Source: Peptoniphilaceae bacterium (GTDB taxonomy: Bacteria; Bacillota; Clostridia; Tissierellales; Peptoniphilaceae). From it: a stretch of 64,000 nucleotides of DNA. The notes under the pieces were generated by a model, which worked only from the letters and a program-made list of their open reading frames with translations, made no database searches and was not told the DNA's origin. The stretch is taken from positions 1-64,000 of the forward strand of contig JASLJE010000047.1 in NCBI GenBank assembly GCA_030152565.1, given 5' to 3'. Shown in pieces: positions 16,753 to 26,671 of this stretch; positions within the stretch are counted from its first letter, which is position 1, and each line of letters begins with the position of its first letter. The position numbers and the translations under genes were made by a program.

Positions 16753-18681
16753 ATGAAAAAAGAGATAATTATTGGTAAGATTAGAACAAATAAAAAGGGT
16801 TTTGCTTTTCTTATACCCGAGGATGAAAATTATCCAGACGTATTTATATCGAAGTTTGATATAAAGGACGCCTTGGACAATGATATAGTCGAAGTAAAAA
16901 TAATTAAAGAAAAAACAGACAGTGCCAGCCCAGAGGGGAAGGTAGTTAATATTATAGAGAGAAGTGAAGCCACCTTAATAGGTAAGTTTCAAACTGTAAA
17001 AAGTTATGGCTTTGTTGTCCTAGAAGACAAGAATGCCAGCCATGATATATTTATTCCCAAGGAAGGGGTAAATAAGGCTAAGACCAATGACTTGGTCGTT
17101 GTAAAAATAGATAGGTTTGACAAGGAAGATAAGAATCCTACAGGCCATGTGGTGGAAGTTTTAGGAAATGCGAATGATCCTGGAGTGGACATTCTAGCCA
17201 TTGTTAAGAAGTATGACTTTCCGGTGGAATTTTCTAGAAAAACTACCAACTATGCAGATTCCCTATCAGACAGCCTAAAGCCTGCTGACTATAAGAATAG
17301 GAAGGACTTAAGAGACCTTTTAACAGTGACCATAGATGGTTATGATTCTAAGGACTTTGACGATGCAATTTCCATAGAAAAAAATGGAGATTCCTATATT
17401 CTTTATGTCCATATAGCAGATGTTTCCCACTATGTGGGAGAAAATAGTCCTATAGATAGGGATGCCTACCAAAGGGGAAATTCAGTTTACCTAATGGATA
17501 GGGTTATACCCATGCTTCCAGAAAAGTTATCCAATGGAATCTGCTCTTTAAATCCTAACGAGGATAGGTTGGCAGTTACAGTTAAGATGACCTTTAACAA
17601 GAATGGTAAGGTTAAGGACTATAGCTTCTATGAATCAGTTATTAGATCAGACCACAGGTTAATCTATGATGATGTATCAGACTTTATTGAAGGCAAGGCC
17701 AATATTTTTAAGGATAAAAAATTAGAAGAAGCCTTGACCATGATGGATGATTTATCTAAAAAAATAGAGAGAAGAAGAAAAGATAGGGGCAGCATAGACT
17801 TTAAGTTTAATGAGGCCAGAATAGAACTGGACAAGAGGGGCAAGGTTAAGGACATAAGCATAGAGGAAAGAAGAATAGCCAACCAAATCATAGAAAACTT
17901 TATGATCATAACCAATGAGGTTGTAGGTGGCCACTTTGCCAATATGGATGTAGCCTTTCTTTACAGGGTCCACGAGAAACCAGATGAGGAAAAAGTAACT
18001 GAATTTAAGAGGATGATAGGTAGGTTTGGCCTGGTAATTAAGGGACAAGATCTTTATCCTAAGGATTTTCAAATACTTTTAAAAGAGGTGGAAGGTAAGA
18101 AGGAAGAGGTCCTAATTAACAATGTTATGTTAAGGACTATGAAAAAGGCTGAATATAGAAGAGAAGCTGATATTCACTTTGGCTTGGCTTCTGTTAACTA
18201 CTCTCACTTTACAGCTCCTATACGTAGGTATTCAGACTTGGTTGTTCACAGGATTTTGAAAAATAGCTTAAAGGGAAAGATAAGAAAGGAAAAAGAATCC
18301 TATCTTAAGAAGTTGGATGAAATTGCTGAGAGAGTATCAACTAGGGAAAGAGTTGCTGAAGAGGCTGAAAGAGAGGTTGTAGATCTTAAGAAGTGCGAAT
18401 ACATGTTAGACTATGTAGGTCAAGACTTTGATGGAGTGATAACTTCTGTTACAGGATTTGGATTTTTTGTGGAATTGGCCAATACTGTAGAAGGATTGGT
18501 TCACATGAGAAATCTAAGAGATGACTACTATATCTTTGATGAAGAAAACTATGTGATTATAGGAGAACACACAGGTAGAAAGTTTGAACTAGGCCAGGCA
18601 GTTAGAATTAGAGTGGACAAGGTTACTATGGAATCTAGGGAGATTGATTTTAAGTTGGTGAATGAAGATGACGAAGAATAA
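16753..18681 (+). CDS. rnr: ribonuclease R
   Basis: The 642-residue exoribonuclease has N-terminal cold-shock domains, the RNB catalytic motif [10 protein letters not shown] near residue 200 and a C-terminal S1 domain ([18 protein letters not shown]). It degrades structured RNA 3' to 5' and works with tmRNA in ribosome rescue. I chose ATG 16753 because AAAGGGGAAAG precedes it; an in-frame start at 16714 lies inside the terminator. The gene is somewhat short compared with E. coli RNase R (813), mainly at the ends. smpB overlaps its end. Confidence 0.95.
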   Translation: MKKEIIIGKIRTNKKGFAFLIPEDENYPDVFISKFDIKDALDNDIVEVKIIKEKTDSASPEGKVVNIIERSEATLIGKFQTVKSYGFVVLEDKNASHDIFIPKEGVNKAKTNDLVVVKIDRFDKEDKNPTGHVVEVLGNANDPGVDILAIVKKYDFPVEFSRKTTNYADSLSDSLKPADYKNRKDLRDLLTVTIDGYDSKDFDDAISIEKNGDSYILYVHIADVSHYVGENSPIDRDAYQRGNSVYLMDRVIPMLPEKLSNGICSLNPNEDRLAVTVKMTFNKNGKVKDYSFYESVIRSDHRLIYDDVSDFIEGKANIFKDKKLEEALTMMDDLSKKIERRRKDRGSIDFKFNEARIELDKRGKVKDISIEERRIANQIIENFMIITNEVVGGHFANMDVAFLYRVHEKPDEEKVTEFKRMIGRFGLVIKGQDLYPKDFQILLKEVEGKKEEVLINNVMLRTMKKAEYRREADIHFGLASVNYSHFTAPIRRYSDLVVHRILKNSLKGKIRKEKESYLKKLDEIAERVSTRERVAEEAEREVVDLKKCEYMLDYVGQDFDGVITSVTGFGFFVELANTVEGLVHMRNLRDDYYIFDEENYVIIGEHTGRKFELGQAVRIRVDKVTMESREIDFKLVNEDDEE

Positions 18682-19123
18682 GATTATTGCTAATAACAAA
18701 AAAGCGAAACATGAATATTTCTTGGAAGACTTTATGGAGGCTGGAATTGTCTTAAAGGGAACCGAAGTAAAGAGTATTAGGCAGGGTAAGGTATCCATTA
18801 AGGAAGCCTACTGTAATATGAAAAATGGTGAAGTCTTTATCTATGGCATGCATATAAGTCCTTATGAACATGGAAACATTAATAATGTGGATCCTATAAG
18901 GCCAAGAAAACTTCTTTTAAATAAAAGGGAAATAAGTAAGTTGGCTGGAAAGATAAATGAAAAGGGATATACCTTGGTACCTGTATCAGTTAATCTGAGA
19001 AAGGACCTGGTAAAAATAGATATAGCCCTGGGTAAGGGTAAGAAATTATATGACAAGAGGGCTGATTTAGCCAAGAAGGATGCCCAAAGAAAGATAGAAC
19101 AAGCAACTAGATATGACTATTAA
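18668..19123 (+). CDS. smpB: SsrA-binding protein SmpB
   Basis: The 151-residue protein has the SmpB segments [30 protein letters not shown] and the basic C-terminal tail with GKKLYDKR. SmpB carries tmRNA to stalled ribosomes. Two ATGs are possible; 18668 has GGTG seven bases before it, whereas 18662 has a spacing of one. It overlaps rnr by 14 bp. The tmRNA gene often lies next, but none is found here. Confidence 0.95.
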   Translation: MTKNKIIANNKKAKHEYFLEDFMEAGIVLKGTEVKSIRQGKVSIKEAYCNMKNGEVFIYGMHISPYEHGNINNVDPIRPRKLLLNKREISKLAGKINEKGYTLVPVSVNLRKDLVKIDIALGKGKKLYDKRADLAKKDAQRKIEQATRYDY

Positions 19124-19175
19124 AAAATAGAATATATAGGAAGTTAAAAGTTATACGATATATTACGCAGAAATT

Positions 19176-19216
19176 AAGGATAAAATTCTAAGGAATGGGA
19201 TTTTATCCTTTTAGTT
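19176..19216 (+). terminator. probable terminator of secG-rnr-smpB
   Basis: AAGGATAAAAT pairs perfectly with ATTTTATCCTT across a 13-base loop. The T tract after it (TTAGTTT) is interrupted. Confidence 0.6.
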
Positions 19217-19326
19217 TCTAAGTAATTATAAGATGGGAAAAACTAAGATGATATTTATTTAGGATAGGTAGGCTATAAATGTCTTATAGAATTATTGTAA
19301 AATAAAATTGAATAAATAACTTAAGG

Positions 19327-19353
19327 CCAGATATGATTATATCTGGTATTTTT
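19327..19353 (+). terminator. second plus-strand terminator-like hairpin
   Basis: CCAGATAT and ATATCTGG form a perfect 8-bp stem around GATT, followed by TATTTTT. No coding gene lies between it and the hairpin at 19176. Confidence 0.7.
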
Positions 19354-19388
19354 GTCTAATTATTTATATATACTGGTGAGCTTGGATT

Positions 19389-19443
19389 ATAAAAAACTGA
19401 TCCCAAAAAGTTATTTTTAATTTCTAACTTTTGTGATCAGTTT
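19389..19443 (-). terminator. terminator of hutI
   Basis: On the minus strand AAACTGATC pairs with GATCAGTTT, and an inner CAAAAGTTA pairs with TAACTTTTTG, giving a long stem with a small bulge. A run of T follows. Confidence 0.78.
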
Positions 19444-19455
19444 AGACTAGTCTTT

Positions 19456-20694
19456 TTAAATTACTAATTTTCCATTTTTATAAACCTTTTTAACATTATT
19501 TACTCCCAGGTTATAAAAAATGTAATCTATATTCTTAGCGTCAAATATAGTTATGTCAGCTTTTTTGCCCTTGGTAAAGGATCCTACTGAAGGATTGGCT
19601 ATACTGTGACTGGCATTTATCGTAACTGCATTTAAAACCTCTATAGGAGTTAGCCTCATCTTATAGACTGCTATAAACATAGCAAACTGTAGGTTTTCAC
19701 TAGGGCAGCTACCTGGATTAAAGTCACTGCATATAGTTAGGGCATTTCCATAGTCTAGAAATTTTCTAGCATCTGCATAGGTTTCCTTCATAAGACTAAA
19801 GGTTGTAGCTGGTAGAAGGTTGGCTATAACATTGTTTTCAGCCATTAATTTCATGCCTTCTTCTGAAGCTGCCATAAGATGCTCTGCAGATATGGCCTTT
19901 ACTTCTGCTGCTAATTCAGCCCCTCCCAAAGATACTATTTCATCTGCATGGACTCTGGGGATTAAATTATATTTTTTTCCCGCTTCTAGAACCTTTCTAG
20001 ATTGGTCCACACTAAAAACCCCATCTTCACAAAAGACATCATTAAAGTGAGCTAGTTTTTTTTCAGCCACTTCAGGTATTATTTCATCTATAATATAGTC
20101 TACATAGTCATCTGTAGACTCAAATTCAGGTGGGGTAGCATGGGCTGCCATAAGGGTTGGATAAAGGTCTATAGTATGGTCTTGGTTAAGTTTTTTTATA
20201 ACTTCTAATTGTTTAAGTTCATTTTCTAAATTTAGACCATAGCCACTCTTGGCCTCTACAGATGTAACTCCATAGGCCAACATTTTATCTAAATTCTTAT
20301 AGGCCTTTTCATAAAGTTCTTCAAAGCTGGCCTCTCTAGTGCTTTTTAAGGTACTTAAAATTCCCCCTCCAGCCTGTAGAATTTCCATGTACTCCATTCC
20401 ATTAAGCTTCATTGAAAATTCATGTTCCCTACTGCCACCAAAAACCAGGTGGGTGTGGGCATCAATAAGACCAGGACTGGCAACTAGACCAGAGCAATCC
20501 TCCAGTTTAGTCTTGTCACTTATAAGTCTTTTATAGTTATCATTTTCTCCAACTTCTAAGATTTTGCCATCTTCAATGGCTATATAGGCATTTTTAAGGA
20601 TGTCGGCCTGGTTCATTTCCTTGCCCTTAAGAGGCCTATTCTTGTCGTGGGGAGAAAAAACTTCTGTAAAATTATATAGTATTAAATCTGCCAC
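19456..20694 (-). CDS. hutI: imidazolonepropionase
   Basis: The 412-residue amidohydrolase has the metal motif DAHTHLVFGG near residue 77, LMAAHATPPE, a HADE motif and CSDFNPGSCPS near residue 320. It opens imidazolone-5-propionate to N-formimino-glutamate, the third step of histidine breakdown. The other pathway genes (hutU, hutH, ftcD, fchA) are on the opposite strand from 21557, separated only by a flavin reductase gene. The start is backed by TATGGAGGTAAA. Confidence 0.96.
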   Translation of the reverse strand: MADLILYNFTEVFSPHDKNRPLKGKEMNQADILKNAYIAIEDGKILEVGENDNYKRLISDKTKLEDCSGLVASPGLIDAHTHLVFGGSREHEFSMKLNGMEYMEILQAGGGILSTLKSTREASFEELYEKAYKNLDKMLAYGVTSVEAKSGYGLNLENELKQLEVIKKLNQDHTIDLYPTLMAAHATPPEFESTDDYVDYIIDEIIPEVAEKKLAHFNDVFCEDGVFSVDQSRKVLEAGKKYNLIPRVHADEIVSLGGAELAAEVKAISAEHLMAASEEGMKLMAENNVIANLLPATTFSLMKETYADARKFLDYGNALTICSDFNPGSCPSENLQFAMFIAVYKMRLTPIEVLNAVTINASHSIANPSVGSFTKGKKADITIFDAKNIDYIFYNLGVNNVKKVYKNGKLVI

Positions 20695-20710
20695 TATTTT
20701 ACCTCCATAT

Positions 20711-20735
20711 AAAGAAAAGCTGTAGAAACTACAGC
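20711..20735 (-). terminator. hairpin between the flavin reductase and hutI
   Basis: On the minus strand GCTGTAG and CTACAGC pair around TTT and are followed by TTTTCTTT. Read-through may feed hutI, for which no other promoter is obvious. Confidence 0.7.
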
Positions 20736-20742
20736 CTTTATT

Positions 20743-21429
20743 TTAGTAACCCATAAAGTTATCTAATTTAATATTAGTTTTTTCAATTCCTAAATCTTCT
20801 AGCTTTCCGCTGATAAAGTTGTTCATGCCTGGGGAACCAGCTATTAAGTATTCTGCTTCATTTTGGTTTTCCTTAGCATAAGCTTCAATCTTATCAGTGA
20901 ATTCATTTCTATCTGAAACAAAGTGAAAATCTAAATTGTCCATATCATTTATAATGTTTTTGAAAGTGTCTTCATAGGCAAATTCTCCTCTGTCATCAGA
21001 GTAAAGAACTGTAATATGATTGTCCACATTATCTTTTTGTAGGTGTCTTAAGATTGATCTTATTGGAGTAATACCAATACCACCAGCCATGATAAATGAT
21101 TTTTTATATTCTGGATGTATGTTAAAGTTTCCTAGAGGGTTAGCCATCAAAATGCTATCTCCTGGTTTTAATTCTAATAAAGCACTCTTATAAGCTGAAC
21201 AAGTTTCTTCTATTCTTGTTGTAGCCATGATAAATCCATCTTCCATGGATGATGCTATACTAAATATTCTAAAGTCTTTTTCACCCTCTGGTAAATTTGC
21301 ATCTTTTAACTTGAACATTGCATGTTGACCTGCACCCCAAGTTAAGCCTTCACTTGGTTCAAATATAAAACTGTAAGTATCAGATGTTTCCTTAATTATT
21401 TCTCTAAGCTTTAATTCGTTAAAATTCAT
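20743..21429 (-). CDS. ferredoxin reductase-type FAD/NAD(P)H oxidoreductase
   Basis: The 228-residue protein has a flavin-binding barrel with the RIFSIAS motif (Arg-x-x-Ser type) near residue 53, the nucleotide-binding GGIGITPIRS near residue 115 and a C-terminal LIAGSPGMNNF segment, ending FMGY as FNR-like enzymes end in an aromatic residue. It has no iron-sulfur domain of its own, so it should pass electrons between NAD(P)H and another carrier. It lies between hutI and hutU but no step of that pathway needs it. AAAGGAG precedes the ATG. Confidence 0.82.
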   Translation of the reverse strand: MNFNELKLREIIKETSDTYSFIFEPSEGLTWGAGQHAMFKLKDANLPEGEKDFRIFSIASSMEDGFIMATTRIEETCSAYKSALLELKPGDSILMANPLGNFNIHPEYKKSFIMAGGIGITPIRSILRHLQKDNVDNHITVLYSDDRGEFAYEDTFKNIINDMDNLDFHFVSDRNEFTDKIEAYAKENQNEAEYLIAGSPGMNNFISGKLEDLGIEKTNIKLDNFMGY

Positions 21430-21460
21430 ATAAGTCTCCTTTCATCTCGCCTATGATAAC

Positions 21461-21528
21461 ATTATATCATTTTATTCTAAAATACAAAATATATTCATTA
21501 TTTTTTATTAAACTTTTTATAGTATAAT
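21461..21528. promoter_or_regulatory. divergent promoters of the flavin reductase and the hut operon
   Basis: A minus-strand TATAAT (21466-21461), with TG one base before it, serves the flavin reductase. A plus-strand TATAAT (21523-21528) serves hutU. Neither has a good -35, so an activator is possible for both. Confidence 0.55.
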
Positions 21529-21556
21529 AGAATAAAGCATGCAAAGGAGGATTCAA

Positions 21557-23575
21557 ATGAAAGAATTTAACGGATGTATTAATTTGGAAAATGGACTACC
21601 TGAAAAAAAGGAGTTCATAGAGGGGATTAGAAGAGCTCCAGATAGGGGCTTTAGACTAAGTGAGAATCAGACAAGAACGGCATTAAAAAATGCCTTAAGA
21701 TATATTCCACAAGACTACCATGAAGAATTAATTCCTGAGTTTTTAGAGGAATTAACCCAGTATGGCAGAATATACGGCTATAGGTTTAGGCCAGAGGGAA
21801 GAATCTACGGAAGACCTATAGATGAGTATAAGGGAAAGTTTTTAGAGGCCAAGGCCTTTCAAGTAATGATAGACAATAACTTGGACTTTGAAGTAGCCCT
21901 ATATCCATATGAGCTAGTAACCTATGGTGAGACAGGATCTGTTTTGCAAAACTGGATGCAGTATCTTCTAGTTAAACAATACCTAGAAAACATGGAAGAG
22001 GACCAAACCTTGGTTATCCAATCAGGTCATCCCTTAGGACTTTTTAAGTCTAGAAGGAATTCTCCTAAAGTGATAATAACTAACGCCCTTATGATAGGGA
22101 TGTTCGATAATATAGAAGACTGGGAAGTAGCAGAACAAATGGGGGTTGCCAACTACGGTCAAATGACAGCTGGTGGTTGGATGTATATAGGACCTCAAGG
22201 AATAGTTCATGGAACCTATAATACAATCTTAAATGCAGGTAGGATGAAGTTGGGACTTAAGGAAGATGAGGACCTGGCAGGTAAGTTATTTGTAACATCA
22301 GGCCTGGGAGGCATGAGTGGAGCCCAAGGTAAGGCTGCTGAAATAGCTGGAGCAGTAGGAATTATAGCTGAGGTTGATAAGTCTAGGATAATGACTAGAT
22401 ATGACCAAGGTTGGATTTCTAGAGTATCAGATGACCTGGATGAAGTATTTAACTGGACAGAAGAAGCCTTGAAAAATAAAGAGGCCCTATCCATAGCCTA
22501 CCATGGAAATATTGTAGATCTTTTAGCCTATGTTGTTGATCACAATATAAATATTGATCTTTTATCAGACCAAACCTCCTGCCACAATGTTTACAATGGA
22601 GGCTATTGTCCTGTAGGCATAAGCTTTGAAGAGAGAACAAGAATGTTGGCTGAGGACCCAGCTGGTTTTACCAAGCTAGTTGACCAAACTTTAAGAAAGC
22701 ACTTTGATTTAATAAAAATCCTAACAGATAGGGGAGTATACTTCTTTGACTATGGAAACTCCTTTATGAAGGCTATTTATGATTCAGGTGTTAAGGAAAT
22801 TTCTAAAAATAAGATAGATGACAAGGATGGTTTTATTTGGCCTTCCTATGTTGAAGATATAATGGGGCCTATGTTATTTGACTATGGTTATGGACCATTT
22901 AGGTGGGTATGCCTAAGTGGAGACCATGAAGACCTGGTAAAGACAGACCATGCAGCCATGGAATGTATAGACTATACTAGGCGTTATCAAGACAGGGATA
23001 ATTATAACTGGATAAGAGATGCAGAAAAGAATAAACTAGTAGTGGGTACTGAGGCTAGGATTCTTTACCAAGATGCAGAAGGAAGAGTTAAGATAGCCCT
23101 TAAATTTAACGAAATGGTTAGAAAAGGAGAGGTTGGCCCTATTATGTTAGGCAGGGACCATCACGATGTATCTGGAACAGATTCACCATTTAGAGAAACT
23201 GCTAATATTAAAGATGGATCCAATGTTATGGCCGACATGGCTGTCCAATCATTTGCTGGAAATGCTGCCAGAGGTATGAGCTTGATAGCCCTACACAATG
23301 GTGGAGGAGTAGGTATTGGAAAATCAGTCAACGGCGGTTTTGGACTAGTTTTAGACGGAAGTGAGAGGGTTGATGAAATCATAAGACTATCTCTTACTTG
23401 GGATGTTATGGGGGGAGTTGCCAGAAGAGCTTGGGCTAGAAATGAAAATTCCATATCTACGGCAAAAGACTTTAATGACAAGAATGAGTCCAGCCATATA
23501 ACTATACCCTACCTAGCAGATGAAGATTTAATAGATAAATTTATGAAAGAAGAGGAAGAAGTGTGGAAAAAATAA
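21557..23575 (+). CDS. hutU: urocanate hydratase, long form
   Basis: The 672-residue protein has the urocanase signatures SGHPLGLF, GGMSGAQGKAAEIAG (NAD-binding) and GRDHHDVSGTDSPFRET. It hydrates urocanate to imidazolone propionate using bound NAD. Common bacterial HutU is about 555 residues; this length matches the longer form seen in some anaerobes and in animals. I chose ATG 21557 because AAAGGAGG lies just upstream; the in-frame ATG at 21539 lies before that site. It overlaps hutH by 13 bp. Confidence 0.95.
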   Translation: MKEFNGCINLENGLPEKKEFIEGIRRAPDRGFRLSENQTRTALKNALRYIPQDYHEELIPEFLEELTQYGRIYGYRFRPEGRIYGRPIDEYKGKFLEAKAFQVMIDNNLDFEVALYPYELVTYGETGSVLQNWMQYLLVKQYLENMEEDQTLVIQSGHPLGLFKSRRNSPKVIITNALMIGMFDNIEDWEVAEQMGVANYGQMTAGGWMYIGPQGIVHGTYNTILNAGRMKLGLKEDEDLAGKLFVTSGLGGMSGAQGKAAEIAGAVGIIAEVDKSRIMTRYDQGWISRVSDDLDEVFNWTEEALKNKEALSIAYHGNIVDLLAYVVDHNINIDLLSDQTSCHNVYNGGYCPVGISFEERTRMLAEDPAGFTKLVDQTLRKHFDLIKILTDRGVYFFDYGNSFMKAIYDSGVKEISKNKIDDKDGFIWPSYVEDIMGPMLFDYGYGPFRWVCLSGDHEDLVKTDHAAMECIDYTRRYQDRDNYNWIRDAEKNKLVVGTEARILYQDAEGRVKIALKFNEMVRKGEVGPIMLGRDHHDVSGTDSPFRETANIKDGSNVMADMAVQSFAGNAARGMSLIALHNGGGVGIGKSVNGGFGLVLDGSERVDEIIRLSLTWDVMGGVARRAWARNENSISTAKDFNDKNESSHITIPYLADEDLIDKFMKEEEEVWKK

Positions 23576-25095
23576 TAATAGATGGAAGTAATTTAACCTT
23601 AGAAGATGTAATAAATGTAGCTAGAAAAGACTATCTAGTAGAGATAGATAAAAGCGCCATAGAAAAGGTTGAAAGATCAAGAAAAATAATAGATAACATT
23701 GTGGACAACCAAAAGGTTGTCTATGGTGTAACTACAGGATTTGGATCCTTATGTAACATGTCTATAAGCAAGAGAGATACCAAGCAATTACAAGAAAACC
23801 TTATTAGGTCCCATGCCTGTGGCTTTGGTGAAGAATTTAATAGGGAAACTGTAAGGGCTATTATGCTTATAAGAATAAACTCCCTAATCAAGGGTTATTC
23901 TGGTATTAGGTTGGAGACTATAGAAACTCTTTTGGCCATGTTAAATAAGAAGGTTCATCCTAGTATTCCAGAAAAGGGTTCTCTAGGAGCTTCTGGAGAC
24001 TTGGCTCCTCTAGCCCATATGGTCCTACCTATGATAGGTCTTGGAGAAGCTGAATATGATGGAGTTATCTATGAGGGAATTTTCGCCATGAGAGAGGCGG
24101 GAATAGAACCTATTCAATTAGATGCCAAGGAAGGTCTAGCCCTAATAAATGGAACTACAGTATTAACAGCTGTAGGTACCCTAGTTCTATATGATGCTAT
24201 CCAATTGGAAAAGCATGCAGATATTATTAGTGCCTTGACCATGGAAGCTCAAAGGGGAATAATTGATGCCTTTGATGAAAGACTTCATGTAATAAGACCC
24301 CATAAGGGACAAATAAAGACAGCAGAAAATATCAGAAAATTAACAGAAGGTTCAGAATATGTGACAGCCCAAGGAGAACTTAGAGTTCAAGATCCTTACT
24401 CCTTAAGATGTATTCCACAAGTGCATGGAGCAACCAAGGATTCCCTATACTTTTTAAAGGAAAAGGTTGAAATAGAGATAAATTCAGTTACAGATAACCC
24501 TATAGTTACCTTGGAGGGAGATGTTATTTCTGGTGGTAACTTCCACGGAGAACCTATGGCCATACCATTTGACTATATGGGAATTGCCATAGCAGAAATT
24601 GGTAATATTTCTGAAAGAAGGCTGGAAAGATTAATAAATGGTCAATTAAGTGATCATCCATCATTCTTAGTTAAGCATATGGGACTTAATTCAGGCTTTA
24701 TGATAACTCAATATGCAGCAGCATCTCTAGTGAGTGAAAATAAGGTTTTAGCCCATCCAGCATCAGTAGACTCTATACCTTCTAGTGAAAACCAAGAAGA
24801 TATAGTAAGTATGGGAACTATAGCAGCTAGAAAGGCTAGGGACATAACTGATAATGTTAGCAGGGTTTTAGCTACAGAATATATGGCAGCCTGCCAGGCC
24901 CTAGACTTTAGAGATAAGATGACCATGGGTAGGGGAACTAAGATTGCCTATGAAGAGTTTAGAAAATACAATAGATTTATAGAAAATGACAAGGACATAG
25001 AAATGTACAGGGAATTGGATGATGCCAGCCTTACTATCTATTCCAATCAAATAGTAGAAAAAATAGAAAAAGAACTTAATATAGAATTATTCTAA
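23563..25095 (+). CDS. hutH: histidine ammonia-lyase
   Basis: The 510-residue protein has the MIO-forming Ala-Ser-Gly within GSLGASGDLAPLAH near residue 143, the VYGVTTGFG motif near residue 51 and the QDPYSLRC.PQVHG segment. It removes ammonia from histidine to give urocanate. It starts with GTG, within the end of hutU and behind AGAGGAAG, which implies translational coupling. Confidence 0.97.
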   Translation: MEKIIIDGSNLTLEDVINVARKDYLVEIDKSAIEKVERSRKIIDNIVDNQKVVYGVTTGFGSLCNMSISKRDTKQLQENLIRSHACGFGEEFNRETVRAIMLIRINSLIKGYSGIRLETIETLLAMLNKKVHPSIPEKGSLGASGDLAPLAHMVLPMIGLGEAEYDGVIYEGIFAMREAGIEPIQLDAKEGLALINGTTVLTAVGTLVLYDAIQLEKHADIISALTMEAQRGIIDAFDERLHVIRPHKGQIKTAENIRKLTEGSEYVTAQGELRVQDPYSLRCIPQVHGATKDSLYFLKEKVEIEINSVTDNPIVTLEGDVISGGNFHGEPMAIPFDYMGIAIAEIGNISERRLERLINGQLSDHPSFLVKHMGLNSGFMITQYAAASLVSENKVLAHPASVDSIPSSENQEDIVSMGTIAARKARDITDNVSRVLATEYMAACQALDFRDKMTMGRGTKIAYEEFRKYNRFIENDKDIEMYRELDDASLTIYSNQIVEKIEKELNIELF

Positions 25096-25104
25096 GGAGT
25101 AAAA

Positions 25105-26019
25105 ATGAACAAGATTGTACAGTCAATACCTAATTTTAGTGAAGGCAGGGACCTGGAAAAAGTTGAGAGAATAGTTGATTCAGTTAGAAATATTAAAAAT
25201 GTTAAGCTGGTAGACTACTCTTCAGACCACGACCATAATAGGTCAGTAATAACTCTTTTGGGAGACCCTGACCAAATAGTATTAGCCCTAACCAGACTAG
25301 CTGAAAAAGTAGCTGAAGAAATAGACATGACCAAGCATGAAGGAGCCCATCCTAGAATGGGAGCCTTGGATGTGGTGCCTATAGTTCCTGTAAAGGGAGT
25401 TACCATGGATGATTGTGTTGAATATGCCAATCAAGTGGGAGAAAATATAGGTAGTTTAGGAATTCCTGTATACATGTATGAATATGCTGCCAAGGATCCA
25501 TCAAGAAAGAACTTGGCCAAGGTTAGAAAGGGACAATATGAAGGATTTTTTGAGAAAATAGAAGAAGAGGACTGGAAGCCTGACTATGGTCCAGATAAAA
25601 TGAATGCTAAATCTGGAGCTACTGCAGTATCTGCCAGAGAACATTTAATAGCCTTTAACGTAAACTTAAATACTGACAAGTTGGAAATAGCAGACGCCAT
25701 AGCTAAAAAGGTTAGACATATAGGGGGCGGTTTAAGGTTTGTTAAGGCCATGGGAGTATTCTTAGAAGATAGAAACCAAGCCCAAGTATCCATGAACCTG
25801 GTAAACTATAAAAAATCATCTATCTATCAAGTTGTTGAAATGATAAGAATGGAAGCTCAAAGATATGGTGTTAGTGTGGCTGGAACTGAAGTTATAGGCC
25901 TTCTACCTATGGATGCCTTGATTCAATCAGCAGAATACTATTTACAAATTGAAGATTTTAAGTTGGATCAAGTTTTAGAAACCAGATTATTGGAAGGAGA
26001 TGACCATGAAGCTAATTAA
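25105..26019 (+). CDS. ftcD: glutamate formimidoyltransferase
   Basis: The 304-residue protein begins IVQSIPNFSEGRD and contains HEGAHPRMGALDVVP, which are signatures of the formiminotransferase domain. It moves the formimino group from N-formimino-glutamate to tetrahydrofolate and releases glutamate. In animals this domain is fused to the cyclodeaminase; here the two are separate, adjacent and overlapping genes. AAGGAG precedes the ATG. Confidence 0.96.
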   Translation: MNKIVQSIPNFSEGRDLEKVERIVDSVRNIKNVKLVDYSSDHDHNRSVITLLGDPDQIVLALTRLAEKVAEEIDMTKHEGAHPRMGALDVVPIVPVKGVTMDDCVEYANQVGENIGSLGIPVYMYEYAAKDPSRKNLAKVRKGQYEGFFEKIEEEDWKPDYGPDKMNAKSGATAVSAREHLIAFNVNLNTDKLEIADAIAKKVRHIGGGLRFVKAMGVFLEDRNQAQVSMNLVNYKKSSIYQVVEMIRMEAQRYGVSVAGTEVIGLLPMDALIQSAEYYLQIEDFKLDQVLETRLLEGDDHEAN

Positions 26020-26635
26020 TCTAGACTATAGTGCTTATATGGATGAGTTGTCTTCCAAGTCTCCAGCTCCAGGTGGCGGATCAGTATCTGCCATCAGTGC
26101 TGGCCTGGCTGTATCTCTTTTCCAAATGGTTATAAACCTATCTATTGACAAGAAGGGTTATGAAGAACACAGGAATCTCTACGAAGACTTAAGAGATAGG
26201 TCTGAGGCCTATAAGGACTTTTTCACCAGGGCTGTTGATGATGATAGTGAAGCTTTTAATGACGTTATAAGGGCCTTTAGGATGGCCAAGGAAAGTGAAG
26301 AGGAAAAGAAACTTAGGTCCAAGGCTATTCAAGAAGGCTATAAGCATGCGGCAGATGTTCCTTTTGAAGTAGGAAAAAAAGCCTATGAATTTTATGACTT
26401 TTTAGAAGCTTTAGTTGAAAAGTGTAATGAAAATTCCATAACAGATATAGCTGTAAGTGGCCTTCAATTAAGAGCGGCCCTATATGGTGCCTTTTATAAT
26501 GTGAGAATTAATCTGACTTCTATTAAGGATGAGGAATATGTTAAGCTAAGACTAGGACAGATGGAAGAAATGGAAGAAAACTTAGTAAGAAGAGAAAGAG
26601 AATTGATGGCAAAAATTGATGAAATAATGAAATAG
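26006..26635 (+). CDS. fchA: formimidoyltetrahydrofolate cyclodeaminase
   Basis: The 209-residue protein has SPAPGGGSVSAISAGLA near residue 17 and a helical, charged remainder, as in the FTCD_C family. It converts formimino-THF to 5,10-methenyl-THF and ammonia, linking histidine to the one-carbon pool. AAGGAG lies six bases before ATG 26006, so I prefer it over ATG 26000. It overlaps ftcD by 14 bp and ends the hut operon. Confidence 0.93.
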   Translation: MKLINLDYSAYMDELSSKSPAPGGGSVSAISAGLAVSLFQMVINLSIDKKGYEEHRNLYEDLRDRSEAYKDFFTRAVDDDSEAFNDVIRAFRMAKESEEEKKLRSKAIQEGYKHAADVPFEVGKKAYEFYDFLEALVEKCNENSITDIAVSGLQLRAALYGAFYNVRINLTSIKDEEYVKLRLGQMEEMEENLVRRERELMAKIDEIMK

Positions 26636-26656
26636 ATCGCTTGGCGGTCTTTTTTC
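26635..26656 (+). terminator. terminator of the hut operon
   Basis: GATCGC pairs with GCGGTC (one T-G pair) around TTG and is followed by six T. It begins at the stop codon of fchA. Confidence 0.75.
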
Positions 26657-26671
26657 ATAGAAGGGAGAAGT

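Larger units (their letters stand above)
19124..19455. other. 332-bp intergenic region with three hairpins and no gene
   Basis: No reading frame of note, no tRNA and no tmRNA could be recognised. The region holds two plus-strand terminator-like hairpins about 120 bp apart and one minus-strand terminator for hutI. The A+T-rich piece between the first two could hold a small RNA, but no convincing promoter is visible. Confidence 0.6.

Noticed and set aside
19124..19455. tmRNA gene after smpB
   Set aside because: No tRNA-like ends, no tag frame and no conserved 5' start could be found.
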